64,000 nt of DNA from NCBI GenBank assembly GCA_958295665.1, contig OY282558.1:462370995-462434994 (forward strand). Reading direction: 5' to 3'. How positions within the stretch are numbered: position 1 is the first letter of the stretch; each line of letters opens with the position of its first letter. The notes beneath the pieces were generated by a model that saw only the letters and a list, made by a program, of their open reading frames with translations, made no database searches and had not been told where the DNA came from. Position numbers and translations under genes: made by a program. Below, one piece after another: positions 36,360-48,010 of the stretch. Source of the stretch: Tipula vernalis (taxonomy: Eukaryota; Arthropoda; Insecta; Diptera; Tipulidae).

Positions 36360-38680
36360 TTACTAAACCCAAAATAAAAATTTTAGAAAATTCGCTTTGA
36401 AAATAGAAGTAGATTCTTTGTTAATGTAATTTGATATGGGTTTTGATCCAACATTAAACGTCTAGAAATTTAGGAATTTATAAAATACTAGAGATACTTC
36501 GTTTTACATCCTGATAAAGTTTAATTCGAAGTAAACTTATATTTACGTTACTGCAACATCCGCTTATCTTAATTGTATTTACCTAAACTGCCATGCATCA
36601 GGTGTTTCCAATTTTTCTATTGATATTAGATTTTAGCTTGTTCATATCTTAAAAGCACACAAACCTATATGCTTGTTGATTTACTCTTTCATATATTTTG
36701 CAATAAAAAATCTTATGACTGAGAAGAGCGCATCTTCTAAATGACTTGTTTTTTTATTATCAAATGGAATTCATCAAAAAGTTTATGATTTTTATTCTTG
36801 TTTATTATTGCCAATAAACATTTGTATTTTTAATAATGTTTAGTTAAAAATATTTATGTTATGACACAAGTGAACTTCTATTTGACTTTTGATATCAAGC
36901 AAGGCAAAAAGACCTTTGTTTACCTAACTAAGTAATTAATAAAATACCACTCTTTGGTTTAAGCAAAAGATTTGAAAATTTTTTTGTTGGTATATTGACA
37001 TTAAAAAAAATTTGAAAATCTCGAATATTAAATTGATTAAATCTGGTGATGATTTAATTTTGTGCACTTTTGTTCTCCAATTTTATTTCTAGAATGAGAT
37101 AAGCTCATATCATTATTCAAGTGTATCAATAATTTAGAAACGGTCTGGATGATATCGTAAGAAGTCACAACAACGTGCTTGTTACAATCGTTCAAAGCGA
37201 CACGATTTGCATTGCATATAATCTGTACCTTTTATTTATTTATACTTTGGTACTTACTACTTATTGTTGAATTTGTCAGAAAAGCTTTATCCTATTTACG
37301 TATTTAAGTTAGTTAGAAAACATATTTTTGCCGTAAAACAAAATCCTTATCTTCGACCCGAATATTAAGGTAACCCCAGATCAAATGATAACCTTTTTTT
37401 TTTGTTTTTGTTTTTTTTTTTTTGGATAGTACACCTTTCGACAAACATTTTATTTACAGAGGATAAGCACTTAACAATGGTTTTGCTCTGGTCGTATCTA
37501 TATATCACTAATGTGCTTTTTTATAACTCGACATAAATGTTGTTGTTTTTGTGTGTGACCTGTTTGTCCATTTAAAACCAATTTTTAACAAGCAAAAAAA
37601 AAAACGAAACCAATGTACGTCATAAGTTTGTTGTCTACAATTTGAGTTAGTTTGCACCAAGTTGTTCGTTGATACAGACAAACTAATCCAATTTAATATA
37701 ATTCAAGGTTTTGTTTTATTCGATTTTATAATCAAACGCGTTTAATGTATTCGTGCGTATATGACTTTAAGATGTTTTAAAAATAAATCGCGTATACTGA
37801 TTTGCCCTCGAAATTTTAGTGTGTGCGTGCGTTGTAGGTGATGTAAATTTCATCAGAATATGTTAGGTCTCTTCTATGAAGTTCAAATACATCAAAGATC
37901 GAATAATTCATGGTAGATGTTTTATAAAAAGCGCATAATTCAATTATTTGTTTTTACTTTTGTGGTGGGAATATGTTCGACATCCTAATTTCTCGTAGAA
38001 CCTTTCGAATAATAATTTATGCAACAATATAAAATATTTAAATTTTTTATGTTGAAAATTTCTTAGGTATTCAATAAACCGTAAAAAACAGTAAATCACA
38101 TATTTTCCATTTAAATTTTCCCAGAATTTTTCTATACATAAATACGTGTACGACTTACAATTAGGTCGCATACACACAGGTTTATGTGACATTTTAAACT
38201 TGCAATTATATAATACTGCATGTTTCATCGATAAATAGAATTGACTTTGACGTGTCTGTATAAATACGGTATGTAAATAATGATTAGAATTTTTAATTTT
38301 ATTTTTACTTACAGTTCAATGATTTTTTTTATCTTCAAGATTTACTTGTAAGGTGAAATTAAGCTTGAACGTAAAATTCCTTGTCAATCCTCATACTCAA
38401 TGAGAATTTTTATAAATTATTTGTATTATTTCCTGTTCTGTTTATGGCGGTTAATTAAAGCACTAAGGTGCAAAAATTTATCGAGATTTTATGTTTGTTA
38501 ATTGCGAGGATAAGGTTATGTCAGCGTATTTGTACATACGCATACATTGTATTGAGATTTTTATTCTATGTAGGTACATAAACTCGAAGACTTAATTAAA
38601 ATATTTATGTACCTACATCTTTCGATTGATGTTTCAGCTTAACATATTTGTTGTTTACTCGTGGACTAATATCACCAATA
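36360..38680. other. A+T-rich non-coding DNA
   Basis: No gene, RNA or element was recognised. The 94-codon minus frame at 37944-38228 has no recognisable domain. Confidence 0.55.
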
Positions 38681-38683
38681 AAA

Positions 38684-38938
38684 AAGATTTTATATAATAA
38701 AACACAATATTTCGGTTTTGCCACTTTCTTTAACGTGATATTTATTTATTTGTAAATGAAATTACGATCGTTTCGGATGTTACTCCTTTATCAAATTTCT
38801 AACAAACATTCAATGTTTGTTAGAAATTTGATAAAGGAGTAACATCCGAAACGATCGTAATTTCATTTACAAATAAATAAATATCACGTTAAAGAAAGTG
38901 ACAAAACCGAAATATTGTGTTTTATTATATAAAATCTT
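38684..38938. repeat. near-perfect 255-bp palindrome, probable Penelope-like terminal fragments
   Basis: The sequence is symmetric about C38811: two 127-bp arms are reverse complements with a single mismatch (38721 against 38901) and a 1-nt spacer. Each arm contains a hammerhead-ribozyme-like motif. Penelope-like retroelements are known to carry such ribozymes in terminal repeats that may lie in direct or inverted orientation, so I infer two head-to-head fragments of such terminal repeats. The near identity of the arms means either a recent event, gene conversion, or an assembly artefact. If transcribed it would form a 127-bp double-stranded RNA. No reverse transcriptase or GIY-YIG coding sequence is nearby. 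Confidence 0.9.
38823..38864 (+). ncRNA. hammerhead-like ribozyme motif (mirror copy at 38758-38799, minus)
   Basis: Read 5' to 3': stem I strand GAAAT (38823-38827); core TTGATAA (38828-38834; consensus CUGANGA); an extra A; stem II GGA..TCC with loop GTAACA (38836-38847); GAAAC (38848-38852); loop GATC; GTA (38857-38859), giving a 1-bp C-G stem III and a UA at the cleavage position; then ATTTC (38860-38864), which pairs perfectly with GAAAT to close stem I. This is the architecture of minimal type I hammerheads. The core C3-G8 pair of the consensus reads as U and A here, a change that keeps pairing. The extra A before stem II and the short stems leave activity uncertain. Confidence 0.6.
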
Positions 38939-38939
38939 G

Positions 38940-39640
38940 ATATTTCAGATTAAATTTGAATATGTACATTTCTAAGATAATTTTAAAATTCCATTTAAGT
39001 CTTTTGCGTTACAGTTTTGTCATATTATATTTCTATATATCTTAATTCCACATTCGAACATTCCATTAAACACTTTTAGTGACGCTTTTTGAGTAGCACA
39101 ATCATCGGGATTTTTCTTCGATGACACATGATGCACAAGCAGGGATTTGAATGTAAGATTCGCTAACCCATTCACTAAACAACCCAGCGTGATGGTTGTC
39201 TCATTCTACAAATAAGTGTTTGCGAACCCGAGAAACATTACGAACTCTTTACTGGGACGAGTAGGTTAATAGCAAATAATTTTAATGTGAGGTGCTAAAT
39301 ACTAGAAAAATGTCAGTTAATACCTCATCGTGATTATCTTCTGTTACCTCGTAATGTTTTGGTTAAGCGATAGGCTCAAAAATTTAAAAACTGAAAATTT
39401 TTAAAATGTACCTTTGTTACCCTGTATTAAAAATTGAAAATCTCGATTTATTACTAAGGCCCAAATATAAAATTAGATTTTTAATTAACGTTTAGTTACT
39501 GGTCCAAAATCTTATGTTGACTATCAATTAAGCTACGATTCAGCTATACATATATCTGTAAATTTTATAACATTCTCTTAGATTTTTTCTCCTAAAATCT
39601 GAAAATCTTGATTTACTACTAAGACCCAAAAAAAGGAGTC
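38940..39640. other. A+T-rich non-coding DNA
   Basis: No gene, RNA or element was recognised. Confidence 0.55.
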
Positions 39641-39641
39641 A

Positions 39642-39784
39642 TATTGGGTACCTCTGAGCAAATTCTGAATCCGGTTTGCTAGTTACAATTATCACTACAT
39701 CATTAAACTTATTGCCTTCTCGTAGTCCTATTGGCTATCAAGACAATCAAACCAGGTTCAGAATTAGCCCAGAGGTATATAATA
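39642..39784. repeat. MITE-like inverted repeat, about 140 bp
   Basis: The left arm 39642-39680 and right arm 39746-39784 are imperfect reverse complements of about 39 bp. Their shared core reads TACCTCTGRGC.AATTCTGAA followed by CYGGTTTG. The spacer is about 65 bp. A convincing TSD was not found. Confidence 0.65.
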
Positions 39785-40256
39785 GAGGTACTAAACCAAC
39801 ATAACAAATTTCCAGGGCCGCCATAATTTTGACCAGATTAATTTTTTGTTTTTTTTCCATTTTTAATTAATAGAAAAAATGGTACAATAATAAAAATCCT
39901 GCGGTAGGTTTTTACGTTCGTGTTGTCTGAGGTAATAACCTAAAGGCGGTATTTTGCAAATCCCATTATATTGTAGGCTTTGTTTTCAAAAATAAATGCC
40001 ATATATTTTAAACGTTTGTTCACGAATACTTTCCCCACACAGGCATAAAATATATTTTTTCACGCTTTTGTTTTAAACAACAATAAAAAATCGTATCTTC
40101 GGAATTGTCACATCAAAGGGATTTATTTAAAAACCGAGTTTTTTTTGGATTTCGTGTTTTACAAAGTTCAATTACCTAAAGACAATTTAGTTATGATTAT
40201 TAAAAATTGTAATTTTGGTAAAATGTGTTTAATTTATAGCAGATGTAGGAGGACAG

Positions 40257-40445
40257 ATGAAAACGACACGTTATTTAGTTTTCCTACAAATATTCCTGAT
40301 CGCCTTTGAATGTGGGGAGAGAAAACCTTTCTACAGGTGTCAAGCTTCGGCAAACAAAAAAAAAATCAATATTTGCGAAATCCTTTTCGATATAAATTTG
40401 ACCGGGGATAGAGAAAAATTTGTTCGAAAAATACCCGTCTGCTAA
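40257..40445 (+). other. 62-codon frame, doubtful
   Basis: The frame starts at an ATG and reads MKTTRYLVFLQIFLIAFECG, which would make a plausible signal peptide followed by a short Cys-containing segment. No family was recognised and nothing around it supports a gene. It lies just upstream of the hAT insertion. Chance is as likely as a small secreted peptide. Confidence 0.15.
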
Positions 40446-40630
40446 AGGGAATTGACGATCATAGTATTAGTAATAATGAAAGGAAATTATCAGTGCCCTA
40501 AAGTAATTTCTAAAAATGAAAATGAATTTAATTGCTACAACTGTCTCAGAAGCGAAAATCATACGTCTACAATGAAAACCTCTACATTGAAAAAAAAAAT
40601 ATAAATCATTAGAGCAGCAGAACAATATAT

Positions 40631-41591
40631 TAGAGCATGGTTGATTAATCGTTTTTAGAAAAAAACGATTAACGATTAATTGTTCGTTTTTTATGGCGAT
40701 TAATCGATTAATCGTTTATATAAAAAAAATATTTTCGTACTATGGTCGTAAATTTATTTATTGAAAATTTGATGATAAATACCCATTAGTTGACCCATCT
40801 TTTTCATTAAGATGCACCATCGGTAACGACTGCAACAATATGTTTATGAAAATCGATGTCAAAGTGGCGTAATTTTTGTAGCAGGCATTGAGCCGTTTAT
40901 TCTGATTATCCCTAGTCCATAAACATGTGAATATTTTGTGTGAACGTTAAGGCATATGTATCGCCGATTACGTTTAGATGTTCATTCATCAAGTGATAAA
41001 GAGAATCGTTCGTTGTTAGTTATTTTCAATTGTATTTTTTGTTTTAATTCTAACTGCACTTTTACAGCATAATCCATAACGGCAGCTCTGATTCGCTTTT
41101 CAGTCAGAGGCATTTTGAAGCTTTGCGCTTTCCAGCCATTTTTTATTATATCGCTGTTCGCAAGAGTAGCGAACGGTATGCGATCTATTGCAGTAAGTTT
41201 TGCGAGAACTAATGCTGGAGATTTTGTGGAATGTTGTGTAAAGTATGATGTAATTGTATTTGTTCGTTGTGCTGTATTTTGTTGAGATGTTACTCATATA
41301 AGAAGTACTCGTACATGTAATATTGTTTTTTTTTCTGATACGATACGTGTAGGAAGTGAAAGCAACGGATAATATAGTATAAATCCACTTTAATACGCTC
41401 ATAGTTTATATTTTCCTTTTTAAAGAGAATTAGAATATTTATTACACATAGTTAAAAATGCAATTTTTATTATTTTTCTGAAAAATAATATGAGAACCAA
41501 TTAATCGACAGCTTTACAAATTAATCGATTAATTGAAAATTTTTCTGATTGACCGATTAATCGATTAATCGATTAATCGAACCATGCCCTA
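40631..41591 (-). mobile_element. decayed hAT transposon with 8-bp TSD
   Basis: The left end TAGAGCATGGTTGATTAATCG and the complement of the right end TAGGGCATGGTTCGATTAATCG (41570-41591) form TIRs, followed inward by several ATTAATCG repeats at both ends. The flanking duplication is a perfect CAATATAT at 40623-40630 and 41592-41599. TIRs beginning TAGRG, an 8-bp TSD and the internal transposase relic establish the hAT superfamily. At 961 bp it is far too short for an autonomous copy; the C-terminal part of the transposase, including the hAT dimerisation region, is missing. Confidence 0.93.
40811..41290 (-). pseudogene. hAT transposase fragment, broken
   Basis: From 41290 downwards one minus frame reads TSQQNTAQRTNTITSYF, then PALVLAKLTAIDRIPFATLA (the typical AIDxxPFxxxAN-like start of hAT transposases), and later NNERFSLSLDE. 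At 40982-40984 a TGA stands where these proteins have Trp; the frame continues TSKRNRRYICLNVH, the conserved DEWTSxxxxxY block, and then GLGIIRINGSMPA. After a further stop and frameshift, RHFDIDFHKHIVAVVTDGAS (about 40811-40870) gives the conserved VTDGAS block with a catalytic-type Asp. It ends there in two stops. It is a dead internal fragment inside the element with matching TIRs. Confidence 0.88.
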
Positions 41592-42055
41592 CAATATATT
41601 ACAAAATAAAATTCTTGTATTTACTTTAAAATAAGAAATTCGAAACCAAATTTTAAAAAAATACAAACATTTCAGACAAAAGACTTTCCTGAGCACATTG
41701 ATCACTTAGTGTAAATTAATAGTAGTGAAAAGTTAGTGTATTTAGTAATTGGTATGCAAATACGAAAGAATTTTGCAAAATGGTATTGGAGAAAAGAAGT
41801 AATTAAAAATAACTAAAAATGTCTAGGGTTAGTACTACGTGTTTTTGATGGGGTTTCCTCCATTAAATTCACAAAGTTACCATTAGCTTAATGTAGAAAA
41901 GGTTTCATGAAAATCGTGTGGTTGTAAGTACCCGAAATATAGCCATGGACTGACAAGTTTCATTACCTCTGATATTGTTGTTTTAAACTGAACTCCATTA
42001 TCATTTTGGTGGAACTTATCTTAACTACTTATATTGAAGTGAAGAATGAAAGACC

Positions 42056-42345
42056 ACCGCACCTGAAGGAATTTCGGTTCGAATATTAAAGAGTTTGACA
42101 CTGAATTGGTTTCAATATTAAGCCACTTATTATTAAAATTTTCTCATTTCCTTTAATCAAGCTTAGCTCCAATATTAGCCAAAAATGTTTTCCTTTTATT
42201 AAATTCATTCACCCGAACGTATCCTGGAGTGCAATCATGCAATCGCAGTACTTTATCAATAATGTATTGGCCAATATCAATTTTGTCCATTGTCACTAAA
42301 GCTTTAGAGAAATGCGTCATCCAACATATAGGAAATCACAAAAAA
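42056..42345 (+). pseudogene. reverse transcriptase relic of a non-LTR retrotransposon
   Basis: Broken plus-strand coding DNA. TAPEGISVRILKSLT (from 42056) matches the KAxGPDGIS..ILK block at the start of LINE reverse transcriptases. A frameshift later LVSILSHLLLKFSHFL resembles the following helix. The frame from 42229 gives PISILSIVTKALEKCV (about 42265-42312), the NYRPISILPxxSKxxEK block. Palm motifs with the catalytic aspartates are absent. It is too short and too broken to say whether it is the same family as the copy at 32547-33390. Confidence 0.8.
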
Positions 42346-42439
42346 ATTATTTTAGTTTTGTCACTTTTCTGGATAAAACTGGTGAATATGAGACCTTGTG
42401 ATTTACTGAATGTTCTGAAATATGACGGAATTCTATAAT

Positions 42440-45400
42440 TTAAAATTTTGTTATTTAGGATTATGGGAATTTTGAAAATTTGGAAATAGCAAAATTAATA
42501 ATTAATTTAAATTTTTTAATTTAAATTTTAAAAGCGGGTAATTTATAATACATAAGAATATGAACATTTAAGAATTTTAAAAATAAGAAATTTTGAGAAA
42601 GATTTGTCTTCTTTAGAATTTGTAATTTTTCGTCAAAGAAACCAGGATCGCTGAAAGTAGTTATTGCGTCCACTGAATTCTTGTAGATTATCTATCATTT
42701 TGTAAATTTATAAGTATTGATCTCCTAAACACATTGTAATCAAAGAAAATATTACTCTACGGCGTTCAATTAATCTTAAGAAAATTTCATTCCAGTTTAT
42801 TATCCTGTAATCCTTGACATAATTTGTTCAATAATTTCATTGGTTTCGTTCCATTGCAAATAATAGAAAAATCAAAAATCTTTCATTTACCTAAAATCTC
42901 TTTTGTTGAATTGGTGGTTGTATCACAATGGTTAAGGCTGGTTAAACGTTTCTACTGAAATAGCACCTACTTAAGATTTCCTAACACGAGCGAAATATTT
43001 TTATCAATACAGCAAGATAATGCAATCAAAGGGCAAATTTATCGTGAATGTAATCGAATGAAAGTTGATTATCTGATCACGACTTAAAAATGCCTAACCT
43101 TTCGTTTGATCTGAAATCGATTGATTGCATTCACTTTTCAATTTTATAACCAATTTTTATAAATTTTTGTTTAAATAATTTCCACCTTGCAGCAGTAAAC
43201 CAAATCGATTTCGAAAATTTTCACAGTCGTTTTAATTAATTAATTTTATAATGGCCGCATGTGGTGAGAGATGAGAAATCTTGAAATTTTAACTTATCAG
43301 ATTATTCTACCAACCTTGATGTATTTTATTTTGCGGAAGCTTTAATTTTCAACAATAAAACGAATAAAAATCCCACGATTTATCTCAAAAACCCGATAGA
43401 CGTACTAAGCGGCGGTGACAACATTAAACCTCTTGTGCAAGACAATAATGGGAATTTAGACACGTACTAATCCATACAAATAAATACACACAGATGAATA
43501 AAACCAAAAAATTAAAAATGTCACATTATAAGTGAGTTAAAATTCAATTTATCAAAGAAATGGTGTTTTGTTTGAGGAAGTTCAAAAGTAATTTGAGAAG
43601 AATAATGAAAGAAGAAATTAAGAGATGAGATGGGAAAAAATGTTTTTTTTAGCTTATACTTTCATCCCATTCTTTTATGATCAACTCATCTTAAACATTA
43701 AAAGTTTGTTCCGTTTGTTTTTTGTTGTTTAAATTATTTTAAATTTAATCACTTGGTTCCGTATTCTTGTAAAAAAATTGCTTTGCGCGCATTAAAATTA
43801 GAGATGGGTCCCAATTTGTTTTACGAAAAGAATTTGTAGTTTTGTATAAACTCACCAAAAAATAAGAACAAAAAAAATTAAAATGAAACTGAAAATAGTC
43901 CTTCCGGCGCACAAGAAATAATTTCGTTTGTAAATATATGGTAATTGATTGATATTTGAATTTGAAGATGAGCGAAACACATTTTGATAAGTATGGTGTA
44001 AATAAATCAGACTTTCATAAATAAAATGTGTTGTATTTAGTATGCATATGTGAATTACATCATTAAGAACATATTTTGTTGAATGCACACACTCGAATAA
44101 CTTTTGAACAGTAGACGATGTTTACATATCCAGAAAGGAAACATAACTTAAGTGTTTTTTTTTTGCATATCCACAAAATAAAACAAATATGTTAACCCTT
44201 TTCAATTTAATTCAAACAACTGTTCAAAATGTGTTGAAATTTATTAGACTTGCTGTTATTAAAAAAAAAAGTGAATGTAGAAATATATTTTATTATTCGT
44301 TCATAAAGTCTTAATTTCAAGATGTCTTATGAAATCAACAAATTTAAATTTTAATTGATTTGTTTCAATTTAATTGAATTAATCATAATTGTATGTACTC
44401 GTATATTAGATTGTAAACGATGTGGTAGCTTGTAACATGATATACTAGCAAATGTAGATTTAATTGGCAATACATATTTGCATTAAATGGAACACGGTTA
44501 TAATTTGATAAGACTTTTAAAAGATGGTGTGCACGGCAGAAATTTTGATTAGAAACTGATCTTGACATTTTTTACTCATATTTGACAAAAAACAAATCGA
44601 AGCAACTTCAACTAAATAAAATTTCAATTTTTACTCAAATCTTCAAATAAAGGTCGAATTAATTTCAAATCTTATTTTGTCAGCTAAATTTTGAGTCAAA
44701 TATTTAATTGATTGAATACTTACTCGTTTAATTGAAACTGTTAAAATATAAATCAAATTTTTCATTAAATTAAAATGTAAAAATTTTTGTTTCATTAAAA
44801 ATTTCATTAAATGTAAAAATAATTGTTTAACATAAAATCAATTTAAATGATCAAAAGACAACAAACTGCATTCATCAGCTTAAAAAAATATTTATAGAAC
44901 CGAAATCGTAAATATTCCTAAGAACACGTTATGACTCTGATTAGAACATGTGTTTTAAAAGATTGTGACAAAGAAATAAGAACCCATTTGTACTTCGACT
45001 TCAGAAACGTTTTTTTTATCTTTCTAGTGGCAGTTTTGAGACTAAAAGAACCTGCTTCTGATATCCAGCCTTACCAATTATTGCGAACTTGTTTGAAGTT
45101 TAGAGACTGTCTTTTTGAAGTTGTTTATGTATTACTGATTCTGTCTGTGAGAAATTTTGAAATAAAAACTAAATAGATAAGTTTAGATGCAGAGTGAAAA
45201 CTCACAATCAAAAAAGCAAAATCAAAATTTTAAGAAATTTGTAAGTTTTGGGGTTTATTAGAATTTGTGACAAAAAATGGTCATTTATAATTTTTTAAAT
45301 TTGGCAAACAATTTGGTAAATGAACCTAAATGAAAATATTTTGTAAAATACATTCATGAATCTTACTTATATTTGCCATTTTATCTCAATTACATCAGTA

Positions 45401-45580
45401 TTAAAACAATTTTCGGATTCAGGGAAAAATTGAATTTACAATATTTTTTTTGAATTAGTTTTGTGGACATATTTCAGAATTCGAATGCTTTAAGAGTTGC
45501 GATATACAACAAAATTCGATTTGTAAATTAATAATTTTCGAACTGCGTTAATTAAACAGATTGCTTAGGTTTATCGCCCA
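42440..45580. other. A+T-rich non-coding DNA
   Basis: No gene or element was recognised. A tRNA A-box-like phrase near 42935 (CACAATGGTTAAGGCTGG) has no B box behind it. Frames at 43852-44088 (minus), 44383-44568 (minus) and 44931-45176 (plus) have no recognisable domain. Confidence 0.55.
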
Positions 45581-45589
45581 TTTTTAAAA

Positions 45590-48010
45590 ATTGTCGGAAT
45601 TGAACGATTATAAAATCGATTAAGAATTATTTTAGAATTTACATTTAATGTCTTAATCACATCAGCTAAGTAGTTATCCAAAATTAGTTTACGTCAAAAC
45701 AATGAACAAATTCAAAAATTTTCAGAATTTAAATGTAATTTTTGGAAAACCCTAGAAAATTGAAATTTCGCAAGATGTTTATAGATGTTGACATCCACGT
45801 TTTCATCACTTAATAGGACTATTATAAAATAGATTAGAAATTATTTCGTAATTTGCGTTTGATATATTAATTCCATCAGAATTAGACATCCAAAATCAGT
45901 AATGTCAAAATAATGGAAAAAAAAAAATCAAAATTTGAAAATTTTTTGAAAACGCGAAATCGAAATTTGTCGAGGTATTTTTAAATTTTTTGAATAGACT
46001 TTACTTTTTAACCAAAATAAGTGAAAAATATCAACAAATTTTTAGAATTTTACTGAAATTTATCAACATTTTTTATAAAACCCTGTAAAATCGAAACGTC
46101 TCTATATGTTATATTTAAACCTCGTAACAATTTTTCGAAATCGATTACAAAACCGAGTTATTTCATTAGATTACATGATCAAAAATTAGTGTACAAATAA
46201 ATAAAAAAAAAAATTTGAAATTTTTAGAATTTCCGTATAAAACCTTGTGAAATCGAAAAGTGGAATTGTTTTTAAATGTTGACAAAAAGGTTTTGAATCA
46301 CTTATAATATGTATTTAGAAATTGTGAGAATTAACCAGTGTAAAAATGTCAAAACATTAACAAAAAATCAGATTTTCAGAATTCCTTCTAAATGTTTGAA
46401 ATTTTTCTGTGAAACCCTGTAAAATTGAAATTGGTTAGAAATTCAGAATTGACCGGATTATAAATTAAAAATAATTTCCAAATTTTAATTTCCATCAGAA
46501 TTAGTGCAAATTTAGTGTACAAATGTGAAGAGACAATTTATTTTTTTTTTTTTGATATTTTAGAATTTCGTATTGGTCGAGTTGTGTTTAAATTTTGACA
46601 TCTAGGTTTTGCATCATTAGGTTACAATATTTAGAAATTGTCAGAAATAACTTAGTATCCAAAAAATAGTGTAAAATTGTCAAAACAACGAAAAAATTAA
46701 ATTTTCAGAATTTCTTTTAAATTTTTCAAGTTGTTTTTGTAAAAACGTATGAGCAAAAAAGAATTTTCAAAATGTGTTTGTAATTTTCGAGAATTTTTTG
46801 TAAAACGCTAGAAAATCGAAATTTTTCGAGATGTTGATATTGATTTTTTACGTCACTTACAGGACAATTTTGAAAAACTGTCAGAAAATATTGAATAGTC
46901 GAGTAAAATTTATTCTATCTTAATTCGTACAGAATTATTTATTACAAATTATTGACAAAGGTCAAAATAATAAAAAAATAGAAATTTTGGGAATTTCTTT
47001 GTTGTAAAACCTTGTGAAATTGAAAAGTCGATTTGTTTTTAAATTTTGACATCCAAGTTGTACATGATTTAGGTTATAATATTTAGACATTTAACCGATT
47101 GTCATAAATTAGTGTAAAATTGTCTAAACATTAAACAAAATTCAAATTTTTGGAATTCCTTAGTACCTTACTCAGGTTTAATTAATACAACAGTCCATAC
47201 ATACTTTTCAATGCATATACAATTATTGTAAACTAAACTGTTTTTGACCGACCAAACGGCGCTGGTTAAAGCTGCGGCGTTTGGATCGGGAGGTGCCGGG
47301 TTCGAATCCCGATAGTGATGACCCCCCTGTTGAGAGTGCAGAATCTATGGGCCGACCCACCTTTCATGTCAGCACTGTAGGTTGGAATGAAGCAATGCAA
47401 TGTGCAGGTGGTTTATACAAAACGGGTCTATAGCCGTACGTACGTCCTCGATTTGGATACTACTGCGTAAAGTAGGACGGTAAAAGAAAACTGCGAAAGA
47501 GTTGGGAGTGCCTTGAGCCACAGAACAGCTTGCATAGATTAAAACCACAAAAAAAACTGTTTTTGACGAGTAACGCCATATTCTGGCTAATTCGTATGGA
47601 ATAGGATCCCAAAGTTATTTTTGTTCTTTTATTTTTAGTTACGTTCCTTTACTTTTTTTTATTGTAATATGTAAGTTTCATTGTTGTTTGACACTTCTTT
47701 CGAAATAAATAAAAAAAAAATAAAATTTTAAATAAGAATAATGGAAGTTATCCAAAATTATGCAAGAACAATGAAAAAATTCAAATTTTGAAAATTTTTC
47801 TAATAAATAAATCGACTTCTATATTTAATGTCTTATTTTTATCAGAATTAGTTATACAATACAAAGAAAAAGTTTAAATTTTCAGAATTTTTCTAAATTT
47901 TTGTAAAATCTTAATGTAAATAAAATTGTTAATAAGAATTATTAGAGGTTATGCAAAATTCTCTCTACATTAATATCTTAATCCTATCAGAATTATTTAT
48001 TCAAAGATAA
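45590..48010 (+). repeat. degenerate satellite-like array, interrupted by a SINE
   Basis: A set of phrases recurs in the same order: CATCAGAATTAG, ATCCAAAATTAGTGTAAA.TGTCAAAACAAT, TTCAGAATTTC, TTTTGTAAAACCCTGTAAAA followed by TCGAAA, TGTTGACATCCA.GTTTT, then ATCACTTA. Anchors fall near 45659, 45884, 46158, 46335, 46493, 46655, 46922 and 47100, and again near 47840 and 47987 beyond a SINE at 47249-47553. Spacing varies from about 150 to 330 bp, with deletions inside units. No long open frame crosses it. It is an old, decayed tandem array. Confidence 0.7.
47249..47553 (+). mobile_element. tRNA-derived SINE, copy 2, with 14-bp TSD
   Basis: Same family as 35267-35595. The A-box region has lost two bases (GGCGCTGGTTAAAGC), and the B box GGTTCGAATCC is intact inside GGGTTCGAATCCC (47300-47312). 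Relative to copy 1 it lacks about 60 bp between the tRNA head and the body, and it carries an extra 3' segment (GCGAAAGAGTTGGGAGTGCC, then CACAGAACAGC) before a CA/A-rich tail. The flanking duplication AAACTGTTTTTGAC is perfect at 47235-47248 and 47554-47567. Confidence 0.92.

Noticed and set aside
42920..42960. A further SINE or tRNA gene at CACAATGGTTAAGGCTGG
   Set aside because: There is an A-box-like phrase only; no B box, body, tail or TSD follows.
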